Assembly (NCBI RefSeq): GCF_001612555.1
Contig: NZ_CP015110.1
Coordinates: 1,798,001 to 1,862,000, forward strand
From: Acinetobacter sp. TGL-Y2
Lineage (GTDB): Bacteria; Pseudomonadota; Gammaproteobacteria; Pseudomonadales; Moraxellaceae
Direction: 5' to 3'
DNA: 64,000 nucleotides
Shown: positions 53,155-63,117 of the stretch, piece after piece
Numbering within the stretch: the first letter of the stretch is position 1
How the letters are laid out: each line of letters starts with the position of its first letter
Position numbers and translations under genes: made by a program
The notes under the pieces: generated by a model
Told to the model about the DNA's origin: nothing
Database searches by the model: none
Seen by the model: the letters and a program-made list of their open reading frames with translations, nothing else

Positions 53155-53235
53155 TATACTGGCGTGGACAAGAGATTTAATTCAAGACATCCACTTAAGT
53201 TATAAGTGATATTACATCGTTTTTGAGGTTACGAG
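53155..53235 (+). promoter_or_regulatory. recA upstream region with leader hairpin
   Basis: TATACT at 53155-53160 may be the -10 (no clear -35). Between it and ATG 53236, CACTTA / TAAGTG (53192-53208) forms a perfect 6-bp stem with a five-base loop. A structured recA 5' leader affecting expression has been reported in A. baumannii; the link here is by analogy. No LexA or UmuDAb-type box is present. Confidence 0.42.
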
Positions 53236-54276
53236 ATGGATGAGAACAAAAGTAAAGCGCTCACAGCTGCTTTAGGTCAAATTGAAAAACAATTTGGTAA
53301 AAACACGATTATGCGCCTAGGCGATAATAATGTTCAAGCAGTTGAAGCAGTATCTACAGGTTCATTAACCCTAGATATCGCACTCGGCATTGGCGGCTTA
53401 CCCAAAGGTCGTATTGTTGAAATTTATGGTCCTGAATCATCGGGTAAAACCACCATGACATTACAAGCGATTGCACAATGTCAAAAAGCGGGTGGTACTT
53501 GTGCATTCATTGATGCTGAACATGCATTAGATCCTCAGTATGCGCGTAAACTGGGTGTTGATATTGATAACCTGTTGGTGTCGCAACCTGACCATGGTGA
53601 GCAAGCGCTTGAAATTGCAGACATGTTGGTACGATCAGGTGCTGTAGACATGATCGTTATCGATTCTGTTGCAGCCCTTACCCCAAAAGCCGAGATTGAA
53701 GGCGAAATGGGTGACTCTCACATGGGTTTACAAGCACGCTTGATGAGCCAAGCGCTGCGTAAAATTACAGGTAATGCAAAACGCTCAAATTGCATGGTTA
53801 TTTTCATTAACCAGATTCGTATGAAGATTGGTGTGATGTTTGGTAGCCCTGAAACCACAACTGGTGGTAATGCACTAAAATTCTACGCTTCTATTCGTCT
53901 TGATATTCGTCGTATTGGCCAAGTTAAAGAAGGTGATGAAATTGTTGGTTCAGAAACCCGCGTTAAAGTGGTGAAGAATAAAATGGCTCCCCCTTTCCGT
54001 GAAGCCATTTTCCAAATTTTGTATGGTAAAGGTGTCAACCATTTAGGTGAATTAGTTGACTTAGCCGTTGCACAAGAACTGGTTCAAAAAGCCGGTGCTT
54101 GGTATTCGTACCAAGGTAACAAAATTGGTCAAGGTAAAAACAATGTGATTCGTCACCTTGAAGAAAATCCTGAAATTGCAATCGAACTAGATCGTATGAT
54201 CCGTGAACGACTTCTTGTAACAGCAACGCCAGCCGTTGAAGAAAAACAAGAAGAGCCTGATCTTTTAGATGTTTAA
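53236..54276 (+). CDS. recA: Recombinase RecA
   Basis: 346 residues with GAGG 9 bp before ATG. Walker A is [13 protein letters not shown], Walker [24 protein letters not shown]1 and L2 loops ([49 protein letters not shown]) are intact, and the acidic tail [12 protein letters not shown] is present. It performs strand exchange and activates UmuD-type self-cleavage, making it the trigger for the regulator at 1676. recX follows across a terminator. Confidence 0.98.
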   Translation: MDENKSKALTAALGQIEKQFGKNTIMRLGDNNVQAVEAVSTGSLTLDIALGIGGLPKGRIVEIYGPESSGKTTMTLQAIAQCQKAGGTCAFIDAEHALDPQYARKLGVDIDNLLVSQPDHGEQALEIADMLVRSGAVDMIVIDSVAALTPKAEIEGEMGDSHMGLQARLMSQALRKITGNAKRSNCMVIFINQIRMKIGVMFGSPETTTGGNALKFYASIRLDIRRIGQVKEGDEIVGSETRVKVVKNKMAPPFREAIFQILYGKGVNHLGELVDLAVAQELVQKAGAWYSYQGNKIGQGKNNVIRHLEENPEIAIELDRMIRERLLVTATPAVEEKQEEPDLLDV

Positions 54277-54300
54277 TGACTCAATCAACGCTAAACTATA

Positions 54301-54323
54301 AAACGCCTTACGAGGCGTTTTTT
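54301..54323 (+). terminator. Hairpin between recA and recX
   Basis: AAACGCCT / AGGCGTTT stem with a TACG loop and T6 run. By analogy with other bacteria partial read-through would give less RecX than RecA. Confidence 0.88.
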
Positions 54324-54342
54324 CTTATAAAGTGATGTTGAC

Positions 54343-54966
54343 ATGAATGACCCAAAGTTCCCCAAAGTCATTGACTACGAAGCGCTTAAACGCGAATACG
54401 GTGAAGATGAAAATCTTCAAAAGGAAAAGACTGAATCTAAATATCAGCGCTACAGCAAACGAACCCCGCCCAGCAAATATTCATCTTTAAATGATGAAGA
54501 CAATCCACAGCCCCAACAACCAGGTATGAAAGGAACACGCCTACGTTCTTATGCTTTTGCAGTGCTAACGCGCAAAGAATATTCTAAAAAGGATTTAATC
54601 GAAAAGCTGTGTTTATATGCGGAAGATCGCGAAGAAGTGCTAATGCTGGTCGATGAATTGTCTAGAGAAAATTATCAAAGTGATCAACGCGTGGCTGAAA
54701 TGACAGTCAGAAGCCAAATTCGTAAAGGCAAAGGTCCAAATCGCATTAAACTTGCGCTCAATGCAAAAAGTATCGATAAAGCACTGGCAAAAAATGATAT
54801 GGATGAAATTGACTGGTATGAGCAAGCGTATATGCTTAAAGTCAAAAAGTACGGAACTGAAGTCACAATAGATGCAAAAATGAAAGCAAAACAGATTCGG
54901 TTTTTACAGTATCGAGGTTTTGAAATGGATGCAATTATGAAGGCTATTCGTAAGAGAGAAGATTAA
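54343..54966 (+). CDS. recX: Regulatory protein RecX
   Basis: 207 residues. The first 60-65 residues are a hydrophilic, disordered extension (KRTPPSKYSSLNDEDNPQPQQPG) not seen in E. coli RecX (166). The three-helix repeats follow: AFAVLTRKEYSKKDLIEKLCL, VDELSRENYQSDQRVAEMTVRSQIRKGKGPNRIKLAL and AKQIRFLQYRGFEMDAIMKAI. It caps and limits RecA filament growth. It has its own start 19 bp after the recA terminator. Confidence 0.93.
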   Translation: MNDPKFPKVIDYEALKREYGEDENLQKEKTESKYQRYSKRTPPSKYSSLNDEDNPQPQQPGMKGTRLRSYAFAVLTRKEYSKKDLIEKLCLYAEDREEVLMLVDELSRENYQSDQRVAEMTVRSQIRKGKGPNRIKLALNAKSIDKALAKNDMDEIDWYEQAYMLKVKKYGTEVTIDAKMKAKQIRFLQYRGFEMDAIMKAIRKRED

Positions 54967-55019
54967 GCGAAATAAAGAGAAGGAAAATAGCTTTATAATA
55001 ATAAGATATCGCATACAAA

Positions 55020-55124
<105 letters not shown>

Positions 55125-55147
55125 CGGGGCTACCATTGCAAGGTCAG

Positions 55148-55175
55148 AGTATAGAGATTTTTCTCGATGTTGCAA
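55148..55175 (-). promoter_or_regulatory. Promoter of the SRP RNA
   Basis: On the minus strand TTGCAA (55170-55175) and TATACT (55148-55153) are separated by 16 bp, about 25 bp before the mature RNA 5' end. Confidence 0.7.
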
Positions 55176-55421
55176 GTGCATTTTTAGAATAATCGCAAGT
55201 GACTCATTCTTTTGTTTATTTAGCAATCAAATCATCTCAGAAAGCATACCTATCTTGTGAAAATGCAGTAAATTTCATGCTTAATTTTCTATATCAAGAT
55301 TGTAAATAGATATTGCATTTAAGTGAGTTGACGTTTTAAATGGGACTAGCTTTTGATTTCTAATGTTAGCGCTATGATAAAGTTCATGGGCGCTTACCTT
55401 ATCTGATTTGGATTTATAATA

Positions 55422-56255
55422 ATGCTCAATAAGCATACTCTACTGACTATTGCGATTCTCAGCACTTCAAGCACTTTTGCAAACATTCCCATTGAATCAC
55501 GAGGCTTGAGTCAAGGCTCCTCAAGTTATGTAAATTCAAATACATCTACAGCACCGGCTGTGGCAAGCAACATGAACTGGGATTTGATTCAACAGAATCA
55601 ACGCCTAGACAATCAATTGCGTGAGTTACGCGGCAAAATAGAAGAACAAGATCATCAAATCGATCAATTAAACAAAGAGCTCACCAACCGCTATGCAGAT
55701 ATCGATCAACGCTTGGAGCTTTTACAACAAAAAATTGATCCAACTGAAGACCAACCTGAAACTGAAGAGTCTCCATCTACTGAGCTTTCACCAACTGAGT
55801 CTGCTCCTAGCACACTACCATCCAACAACGCTGAATCTGCACCTCAAAGCTCAGCATCAAATATAAACACCCATACAGATCAAACTGAACTCGATAAAGC
55901 AGCGTACACTATTGCTCTTGATGCCTATAAACAAGGTGGTGCAAAAAAAGCCATTGCTCCAATGCAGAACTTTGTCAAAAACAACCCAAATAGCGTATAC
56001 ACCGGCAATGCTTATTTTTGGTTAGCTGAGTTTAATCTCGCAATTGAACCGCCTAACTACGATGAAGCAAAGAAATACTACGAGACTGTAGCCGCAAAAT
56101 TCCCAAACTCATCTAAAGCGTCACGTTCTTTGTATCAGTTGTATAGTATTGCAAAAGATGTCAATAAAAATCTTCAAACCGCAGATGTATATAAGAAAAA
56201 GTTGATTGCAACTTATCCAAGTTCTGAAGAAGCAGCTTATTTTAATAAAAGTTAA
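55422..56255 (+). CDS. cpoB: Cell-division coordinator CpoB / YbgF-like
   Basis: 277 residues. Signal peptide MLNKHTLLTIAILSTSSTFA, a coiled coil (about 55-105, NQRLDNQLRELRGKIEEQDHQIDQLNKEL), a Pro/Ser/Glu-rich linker, and three C-terminal tetratricopeptide repeats (YTIALDAYKQGGAKKAIAPMQNFVKNNPNS). It matches YbgF/CpoB of the Tol-Pal system, which links outer-membrane constriction to peptidoglycan synthesis. Unlike in E. coli, tol-pal is not adjacent here. Bidirectional terminator follows. Confidence 0.9.
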   Translation: MLNKHTLLTIAILSTSSTFANIPIESRGLSQGSSSYVNSNTSTAPAVASNMNWDLIQQNQRLDNQLRELRGKIEEQDHQIDQLNKELTNRYADIDQRLELLQQKIDPTEDQPETEESPSTELSPTESAPSTLPSNNAESAPQSSASNINTHTDQTELDKAAYTIALDAYKQGGAKKAIAPMQNFVKNNPNSVYTGNAYFWLAEFNLAIEPPNYDEAKKYYETVAAKFPNSSKASRSLYQLYSIAKDVNKNLQTADVYKKKLIATYPSSEEAAYFNKS

Positions 56256-56280
56256 TGATGAAGCACGAGATTTAAAATAG

Positions 56281-56307
56281 AAAAAGACATCCGAGGATGT
56301 CTTTTTT
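56281..56307. terminator. Bidirectional terminator between cpoB and lpxA
   Basis: AAAAAGACATC / GATGTCTTTTT stem with a CGAG loop lies between convergent cpoB and the lpx operon end. Confidence 0.92.
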
Positions 56308-56331
56308 ATGCCTGCTCTCGTTAAATTCACA

Positions 56332-57120
56332 TTAACGAACAATACCGCGCTTTGACTCAAGTAAAGAATCAATCAACAGCTGCGCTTCGGCAACAGTGGG
56401 TAGAATATCTTCACGAATTTTTTGGATCGCTTGCTCAGTGGTCAGACCTGATTTATAAATCAACTTAAAAGCCTCTCTTAAACCCATAATAGTGTCTCTC
56501 GACCACCCTTTACGACGCATACCTTCAACATTTAAACCGAATGTATGTGCAGGGTTACCAGACACCATCACATAGGCGGGAACATCTTTTAATATCAAAG
56601 ATGCACCACCAATCATGCTGTATGAGTCGATCTTACAGAACTGATGAACGCCTGAGTTTCCACCAATCACTACAAAATCACCAATATGCACATGACCTGC
56701 AATACCTGCATTATTGGCAAAGATATTGTGATTCCCAATTACACAGTCATGGGCAATATGGGTATTCACCATTAAAAGGTTATGACTGCCAATTTTGGTC
56801 AGACTTTGATCTTGAATGGTGCCACGGTGCAAACTACAGTGTTCACGAATCTTATTGTGATCACCAATTTCAAGCCAGGTTTCCTCACCTGCATACTTCA
56901 AATCTTGACACACCTCACCTACACTTGCGAACTGGAAAATTTCATTCCCTTCACCAATGCGGGTGTAACCAGCAACCACCACATGCGAATGGATCGTTGT
57001 ACCCGAGCCAATAGTGACATTTGGTCCAATAATTGAATATGGACCAATTTTTACATCTGATGCGATGACTGCAGAAGGATCAATAATTGCAGTTGAATGA
57101 ATTAGCTCGTTGTTACTCAT
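56332..57120 (-). CDS. lpxA: UDP-N-acetylglucosamine O-acyltransferase
   Basis: 262 residues. Left-handed beta-helix hexapeptide repeats run from IHSTAIIDPSAVIASDVKIGPYSIIGPNVTIG to KIDSYSMIGG; the catalytic His region is NTHIAHDCVIGNHNIFAN; C-terminal helices follow. It adds the first acyl chain to UDP-GlcNAc in lipid A synthesis, cytosolic. The stop of fabZ overlaps its ATG by 4 bp. Last gene of the operon. Confidence 0.97.
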   Translation of the reverse strand: MSNNELIHSTAIIDPSAVIASDVKIGPYSIIGPNVTIGSGTTIHSHVVVAGYTRIGEGNEIFQFASVGEVCQDLKYAGEETWLEIGDHNKIREHCSLHRGTIQDQSLTKIGSHNLLMVNTHIAHDCVIGNHNIFANNAGIAGHVHIGDFVVIGGNSGVHQFCKIDSYSMIGGASLILKDVPAYVMVSGNPAHTFGLNVEGMRRKGWSRDTIMGLREAFKLIYKSGLTTEQAIQKIREDILPTVAEAQLLIDSLLESKRGIVR

Positions 57121-57608
57121 GCCTGCTCTAGTTTTTGATGAGAAATGATAATTTCAGCTGTCGCTGCTATCACACCATCCACACTGGCAGTACATTGGTA
57201 TTTGTAAATGCCGCGTTTCTGCATGATAAGCTCTGATTTTAGCACGAGTTGATCACCAGGAACGACTTGTTTTTTAAAACGAATGCGTTCTGCACCAGCA
57301 AATAAGAACAAAGAACCCGCTTTCGGTTTCTCATTGTTCATAATAAAGCCAAGCACACCAGAAATTTGCGCCATAGCTTCAACAATAAGTACACCCGGCA
57401 TAATGGGGTAACCTGGAAAATGTCCTTGCATGAACTCTTCATTGATTGAGACATTTTTATAGCCGACAATGCCATTTTCAGAGACTTCAGTGACACGATC
57501 AACCAATAAGAACGGATAACGATGTGGTAAATACTCACGAATCGTTTGAACTTGCATCGGTAATTCAGGAACTGCAAAAGGTAGTGTTGTAGACTCAGTC
57601 ATATTCAT
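57117..57608 (-). CDS. fabZ: 3-hydroxyacyl-ACP dehydratase FabZ
   Basis: 163 residues. Hot-dog fold with catalytic His in [15 protein letters not shown] and Glu in [20 protein letters not shown]. It dehydrates 3-hydroxyacyl-ACP in fatty acid elongation and competes with LpxA/LpxD for hydroxymyristoyl-ACP, which explains its place in the operon. ATGA overlaps with both lpxD (57605-57608) and lpxA (57117-57120) give translational coupling. Confidence 0.97.
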   Translation of the reverse strand: MNMTESTTLPFAVPELPMQVQTIREYLPHRYPFLLVDRVTEVSENGIVGYKNVSINEEFMQGHFPGYPIMPGVLIVEAMAQISGVLGFIMNNEKPKAGSLFLFAGAERIRFKKQVVPGDQLVLKSELIMQKRGIYKYQCTASVDGVIAATAEIIISHQKLEQA

Positions 57609-58675
57609 TTACGCAATTTTAAAGTTGATTCAATTGACTCGATTTGAGACTGCATATGATCTATTTGTTTAACCAACTTGGTCAATGGCACATCTGCTAA
57701 TTGTCGAAGGCGTACAACGGTGCGTTTCCAGTGACTGGTTTCAAACTGCCCTGTTCCTGAAGAATAAGATCCCGCTTCAGAAATACTTTTTGTGACTATT
57801 GACATTCCGGTTATAGTTACATTATCTGCAATATTAATGTGTCCCACTACGCCTACTGCACCTGCCAACACACAGTTTTTGCCAATAGTGGTGCTTCCAG
57901 CAATACCTGACTTCGCTGCAATGGCGGTATGTGCGCCAATTTTGACGTTATGGGCGATTTGCACAAGGTTATCAATAATGACACCTTCTTCAATAATTGT
58001 ATCGTCCAATGCACCACGATCAATACTACAATTTGAACCGATTCGAACATCATCACCCAACCGAACTGAACCCAATTGTGCAATTCGATTCCATTTACCC
58101 TGATAAGGCGCAAATCCAAAGCCCTCACCCCCTATAACGGTATTGGCATGAATTCTTACCCGATTGGCAATTTTACTAAAACCAGTAATGGTCACATGAG
58201 AGTCAATAAAACAGTCACTGCCAATTTCGACACCATCATCAATTTTAGTTTGAGATTGAATAATGGTATTACTGCCGACCACTACATGCTCGCCAATTAC
58301 GACATAGTGACCAATATAGGCATTGTCTGCGATGATCGCAGAAGGATCAATTTGAGCTGTGGCTTCGATCCCACGCTTAGACTGCTTAGCTTCAAAAACA
58401 TGCGTCAGTATGGCAAATGCCAAATAAGGATTGGCGACCACAATAAAGTTTTGATGTTGAGGCAGAAGTTCACGCATGGGTTTAGTAACAATCAATGCGC
58501 CTGCTTTGGACAGCTGAGCTTCAGCCAAATACTTTTCTGAGTTTACAAAGGAAATTTGATGAGGACCTGCGTGAGCTAAACTTGCAAGGCCATAAAGCGG
58601 AAGTTTGCTTTGACCAATTGGCTCACCTTGTACCAGCTGAGCCAATTCATCGAGATGAAACTGTTTTGATTTCAT
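57605..58675 (-). CDS. lpxD: UDP-3-O-acylglucosamine N-acyltransferase
   Basis: 356 residues. N-terminal uridine-binding domain ([14 protein letters not shown]), then a long beta-helix ([23 protein letters not shown] through [13 protein letters not shown] with the catalytic [13 protein letters not shown] loop, and [22 protein letters not shown]), and a C-terminal helix ([23 protein letters not shown]). It adds the second acyl chain in lipid A synthesis. Three bases separate it from skp. Confidence 0.97.
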   Translation of the reverse strand: MKSKQFHLDELAQLVQGEPIGQSKLPLYGLASLAHAGPHQISFVNSEKYLAEAQLSKAGALIVTKPMRELLPQHQNFIVVANPYLAFAILTHVFEAKQSKRGIEATAQIDPSAIIADNAYIGHYVVIGEHVVVGSNTIIQSQTKIDDGVEIGSDCFIDSHVTITGFSKIANRVRIHANTVIGGEGFGFAPYQGKWNRIAQLGSVRLGDDVRIGSNCSIDRGALDDTIIEEGVIIDNLVQIAHNVKIGAHTAIAAKSGIAGSTTIGKNCVLAGAVGVVGHINIADNVTITGMSIVTKSISEAGSYSSGTGQFETSHWKRTVVRLRQLADVPLTKLVKQIDHMQSQIESIESTLKLRK

Positions 58676-58678
58676 TGA

Positions 58679-59167
58679 TTATTTAATTGCATTGACCTTT
58701 TGGATCATTTTAGCAGTTAAATCATATTTTGAGTCAAACGCCAAAGCAGCATTTTTACTCAAAATCATATCTAAACTCGATTCTTGACGTAATTGTTCAG
58801 CGACTTGCTTCACGCGTGCGTCAAAAGTCTTGTTGGTGTTTTGAATCGTGGTTTGAACACGACTTTGTACACCTTGCTGAATGGTTTGAAATTCAGTCAT
58901 TTTGGCTTGGTATTGGGTATTGATTTGCTGAACATTCGCACCCTTTACTTGGGCACTTTTCTGTAAAGCTTCAATCTCTTTACTGATTTGCTCAAGCTTT
59001 GTGGTTTGCGGCTTAATAGATTGCTCAAGACTGACATTTTGCTGTTTTAGATAGGTACTACTTTCAACCACTTTTTCTAAATCAACAATCCCGTAACCTG
59101 CAGCTTGTACCATCGCACTTAAGCTTAAAGCTGCAACACCCAACATGAGTTTTTGAATGGTATTCAT
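58679..59167 (-). CDS. skp: Periplasmic chaperone Skp (OmpH)
   Basis: 162 residues from ATG 59167, which has AAGG at the right distance; ATG 59176 lies too close to it. Signal peptide MNTIQKLMLGVAALSLSAMVQA with cleavage before AGYG. The mature part has the strand GIVDLEKVVESS and a long coiled coil (about 45-125) typical of the Skp tentacles. A trimer holds unfolded outer-membrane proteins for BamA. Same-strand neighbour of bamA and lpxD, as in E. coli. Confidence 0.94.
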   Translation of the reverse strand: MNTIQKLMLGVAALSLSAMVQAAGYGIVDLEKVVESSTYLKQQNVSLEQSIKPQTTKLEQISKEIEALQKSAQVKGANVQQINTQYQAKMTEFQTIQQGVQSRVQTTIQNTNKTFDARVKQVAEQLRQESSLDMILSKNAALAFDSKYDLTAKMIQKVNAIK

Positions 59168-59206
59168 TTTTATCATCCTTAATTAGCTAATGAAGCTTGA
59201 CCGCAC

Positions 59207-61714
59207 TTAGAAAGTACGACCAATTTCAAATTGAACATTCTTGGTTTCATCGCCTGGCTTGTCATTCAGTGGGAACGCATAGCTCAGTGATAATGGCCCA
59301 ATCATGGTAATCCAAGTAAAGCCCACACCTACGCTGTAGCGCATATTATCAGGCTCAAAACCAAAATTATCTTTACAGTATTGCTTAGCATTTACATCAG
59401 GATTAGCTGAGTTTATATATAAATTGCCTTTAGGGATATCACACTGCGTATCGAAAACTTGTGCACCTTCCGCGAAGATCACAGGACGTACTTGACGCGC
59501 CCAATCACCTTTAAATGGCACAGGCAGCACCAATTCAGTACCAAACTGAATCAATGCGTTACCACCGACTTCTTCAGGATCACGATCCTCTTGATTGGTA
59601 GAGTTCGCTGTCACACCTGGATATGCTGGACCCAAAGTACTGTTGTCATAGCCACGCACAGAACCATAACCACCGGCATAGTAGTTCTTATAAAATGGTA
59701 AATCATTACCAAAACCAAGCTTACCATAACCACGTAATACAAAATCCTTACCTAAAGGCAAGAAGGCTTGCGTGTCATAGGTAATCTTTTGATATTCAAC
59801 ATCACTACCTGGCAATGCCACTTCAGCATTGATACGATGTGACATCCCTGAAGTTGGGAACATCGGTCGATTTAAGGTATTGTATGACCAGCCTAAATTC
59901 AGGTTGTAGGTCAGGAAATCACCTTTGAATTCATTACCATACGGGACTGGATTGACTTTACAAGTGCCATCTTCATTTTGTTGAGGCTTACCATTTACGT
60001 CTAAAGGACAATACGCAGCATTGTTTGTTTCTTTACCACCATTCGCAAGCAGATAATCACGAACATAGGTAGACACAAATGGTCCTGTCGTGACCTCAGT
60101 TTTGTCAATGTTTAAACCCGCACTGATGCTTTGGTTTTCATCGATTGGATAACCAAACGTTAAACCACCACCCAGACTGTCTGTCACATAGTTGTTAACG
60201 TTGTAGTCATCATCTAGCTTAGTTTTGCGGTAGTACATGTTATAACCACGGCTCACACCATCAATGGTGAAGTATGGATCTGTCACACTGAGGTTATAGT
60301 AATCTTGGGTTTCTGAACGTGAGAAGTCCATAGAAACACGATTACCTGTCCCCAAGAAGTTGGTTTGGCTTAGACCGGCTTGGAAGGTAATACCACCATT
60401 TTGTGAGTAACCCACAGCCAAGGTACTGGTGCCTGAATGCTGCTCCTCTACATCAATATTTAAATCCACTTGATCTGGAGAACCCGGTACACGAACAGGT
60501 TTTAAATCGACTTTACTGAAGAAACCAGTACGCTCCAAACGGATTTTAGACAGCTCAATTTTTTCATTGCTGGCTAAAGCGCCTTCCATTTGACGCATTT
60601 CACGACGAAGCACTTCATCTGCTGTCTTGGTGTTACCGGCGAAGTTAATTCGGCGAACAGTAACTTGTTGACCTGGGTTAATGTAGTAGTTTAGTGCAAC
60701 AGTATTATTTTCATTGTTAATTTCAGGAACGACGTTTACTTCTGAATAATAGTAACCCGCGTTACCATACTTGCGCTGTAATAACTGCTTTACACCATTC
60801 ACTTTTTCTTGTGAATAGGTTTCGCCATCTTTGTAGAGCTTAAGCGCTTCCAAATCTTCAGTTTTGTACAGTGCATCGCCTAAAAATTTGGTTTCAGCAA
60901 ACTTAAACTGCTGACCTTCATTAATAGAGACTTCAATAAAGATATTTTTCTTATCTTCACTAATATTCAGGTTTGAACTGTTAATATCAAAATTGATATA
61001 ACCCTTATTCAAATAAAGCGCACGTAATGCCTCTAAACTCGCCGCCATTTTTTCACGTGCATATCGATCATTACGTGAAATCACAGACAACCAACCACTT
61101 TCTTTTACTGCAAATGCTTGCTTGATTTCATCATCTTTAAAAACGGTGTTGCCAATAATATTGATATCAAAAACTTTCGCAGGCTTACCTTCTGCAAAAT
61201 TAACATTAATATCGACTCGGTTATTAGGGCGCGCAATGGTTTCAACTTGCACGTCAGCATCATAACGACCTTGCTGTGAATATTGTTGTTCAAGCTCAGT
61301 TTCTAAGGTCTGCAAGGCAGATTTCGTTAAAACCTCACCCTCAGCCAAGCCCATCTTTTTCAAACCTTCTTCTAAAGCCTCTTTTGGAATGAGTTTATTC
61401 CCTTTGAGATTCACTTTAGAAATGATCGGACGTTCAACCACTTTGAAGACCAATACATCATTTTCTTTAAATGCTTGAATATCATCAAATGCATTTGAGG
61501 CATACAGGGCACGAATTGAATCTGCAATGACAGGATCAGAAATACGATCACCGCTGTTTATGGGTAACATTCCCAATACATTGGCTTGGGTTAATCGCAC
61601 CAATCCATCAACTCGCACATCCCGTGCGATAAACTCGTCTGCTGCATATACTTGTTGTACTGCTGCCATTGCGCTAACGAGTGCCAACGGCATAAATAAA
61701 TGTGTGTGCTGCAT
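59207..61714 (-). CDS. bamA: Outer-membrane assembly factor BamA
   Basis: 835 residues. A signal peptide (HLFMPLALVSAMAAVQQVYA) is followed by five POTRA domains (FIARDVRVDGLVRLTQANVLGMLP; YINPGQQVTVRRINFAGNTKTADEVLRREMRQMEG) and a C-terminal 16-strand barrel ending VQFEIGRTF with terminal Phe. The barrel motif GNxxxYGGxGSVRGY appears as YYAGGYGSVRGYD. Essential outer-membrane assembly core. Confidence 0.97.
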   Translation of the reverse strand: MQHTHLFMPLALVSAMAAVQQVYAADEFIARDVRVDGLVRLTQANVLGMLPINSGDRISDPVIADSIRALYASNAFDDIQAFKENDVLVFKVVERPIISKVNLKGNKLIPKEALEEGLKKMGLAEGEVLTKSALQTLETELEQQYSQQGRYDADVQVETIARPNNRVDINVNFAEGKPAKVFDINIIGNTVFKDDEIKQAFAVKESGWLSVISRNDRYAREKMAASLEALRALYLNKGYINFDINSSNLNISEDKKNIFIEVSINEGQQFKFAETKFLGDALYKTEDLEALKLYKDGETYSQEKVNGVKQLLQRKYGNAGYYYSEVNVVPEINNENNTVALNYYINPGQQVTVRRINFAGNTKTADEVLRREMRQMEGALASNEKIELSKIRLERTGFFSKVDLKPVRVPGSPDQVDLNIDVEEQHSGTSTLAVGYSQNGGITFQAGLSQTNFLGTGNRVSMDFSRSETQDYYNLSVTDPYFTIDGVSRGYNMYYRKTKLDDDYNVNNYVTDSLGGGLTFGYPIDENQSISAGLNIDKTEVTTGPFVSTYVRDYLLANGGKETNNAAYCPLDVNGKPQQNEDGTCKVNPVPYGNEFKGDFLTYNLNLGWSYNTLNRPMFPTSGMSHRINAEVALPGSDVEYQKITYDTQAFLPLGKDFVLRGYGKLGFGNDLPFYKNYYAGGYGSVRGYDNSTLGPAYPGVTANSTNQEDRDPEEVGGNALIQFGTELVLPVPFKGDWARQVRPVIFAEGAQVFDTQCDIPKGNLYINSANPDVNAKQYCKDNFGFEPDNMRYSVGVGFTWITMIGPLSLSYAFPLNDKPGDETKNVQFEIGRTF

Positions 61715-61755
61715 GCCTATTGTTTTCCAGTAAGTTAATTTTTCATCTATAACGC

Positions 61756-63117
61756 TTATAAACGCATAAAATCATTAAATATTGCAAGGAACATCATACT
61801 TCCGAGCAATACCATACCAATTTTTAATCCAACTAATTGTATTTGTTCAGAAACAGGTTTACCACGAATAAGTTCAATAATGTAGTAGAGCAAATGCCCA
61901 CCATCCAGCATTGGAATAGGCAATAAATTGAGTACACCTAGACTAACACTCATCAAAGCCATAAAGGAAATAAAAGTTTTCCAGCCCATTTCAGCACTTT
62001 GACCTGCCACTTTAGCAATGGTAATCGGGCCTGATAAATTATCGAGTCCAATTAAGCCACGTACCATTTTGACGATCGAGTTTAAAATCATGCCCGACAA
62101 TTGCCCTGTTTTTTCAACAGCCACCACAAAGGCTTCAGCAGGATTATATTGAATGGTGTGCTTATATTCAGCCGGAATATTAATCTGTCCAGACTGTGCT
62201 TGCACACCCAACATACCTGTTGTTTGACCCATGTTGTCACGTTTTCCTTGAGGCATCACTTGAAGTTGAACGGTTTTTCCATCTCGTAAAACATCAATCT
62301 TTAAAAGTTTTTCAGGTGATTTTTGAACAACATCAACCACTTCAAACCAATCTTTTATCGGTTTACCCTCTACCGCGACAATACGATCACCCTCTTTCAT
62401 GCCTTGTCGTATGGCTGCACCATCTGGACTTAACTTATGTACAACTGGCGCAATTTGCGGTCTATACGGTAAAAAACCCAAGATATCGAGCGGCGACTGC
62501 GTCTGGTCCTTTAAAAAATTCTGAATCGGTAAATGGAAATTCTGCAACTGACCATGACGTTCTGCTTGAATTTGGATATGCCCTGTTTCACCAACACGAT
62601 CCACCAAAGCATAATTTAACTTTTCCCAATTTATCGTCGTTGCACCATCGACCGCTACAATCTTGTCGCCCGCTTGCATTTTAGCAAGCGCTGCTGGGGT
62701 ATTTTCAACAATTTTACCTACACGAGTATTGAGCTGCTCTTGTGCTGGTAAGAATAAAATCCAAAACAAAAAAACGGCAAAAATGAGATTAACCAAAGGC
62801 CCGGCTGCCACAATTGCAATACGCTTCCAAGGTGACTGACGGTTAAATGCATAAGGCAAATCCTCTGCACTTACGTTACCTTCGCGCTCATCCAGCATTT
62901 TTACATAGCCACCGAGAGGCAAGGCAGAAAGCTGATATTGAATACCTGATTTTTTAGAGGTCCACTTCAGTAAGGTTGGGCCAAAACCGATGGAATATAC
63001 TAGCACTTTAACACCGAGTTTACGTGCCACCCAATAGTGTCCAAATTCATGAATTGCAATCAATGGACCCAAGAGCAAAATGGCTGCAACGATGATAAAT
63101 AAGACACTCATAATCAT
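61756..63117 (-). CDS. rseP: Site-2 intramembrane protease RseP
   Basis: 453 residues; ATG 63117 or the in-frame ATG 63111 may be used. The zinc site is HEFGH in [17 protein letters not shown], with the second ligand motif [16 protein letters not shown]; two PDZ domains lie between ([50 protein letters not shown]). It cleaves RseA and remnant signal peptides. dxr stop overlaps its start by ATGA. Confidence 0.97.
   Translation of the reverse strand: MIMSVLFIIVAAILLLGPLIAIHEFGHYWVARKLGVKVLVYSIGFGPTLLKWTSKKSGIQYQLSALPLGGYVKMLDEREGNVSAEDLPYAFNRQSPWKRIAIVAAGPLVNLIFAVFLFWILFLPAQEQLNTRVGKIVENTPAALAKMQAGDKIVAVDGATTINWEKLNYALVDRVGETGHIQIQAERHGQLQNFHLPIQNFLKDQTQSPLDILGFLPYRPQIAPVVHKLSPDGAAIRQGMKEGDRIVAVEGKPIKDWFEVVDVVQKSPEKLLKIDVLRDGKTVQLQVMPQGKRDNMGQTTGMLGVQAQSGQINIPAEYKHTIQYNPAEAFVVAVEKTGQLSGMILNSIVKMVRGLIGLDNLSGPITIAKVAGQSAEMGWKTFISFMALMSVSLGVLNLLPIPMLDGGHLLYYIIELIRGKPVSEQIQLVGLKIGMVLLGSMMFLAIFNDFMRL

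Noticed and set aside
53100..53235. SOS box upstream of recA
   Set aside because: No TTGAA-N-TTCAA type palindrome was found; only short unrelated inverted repeats.
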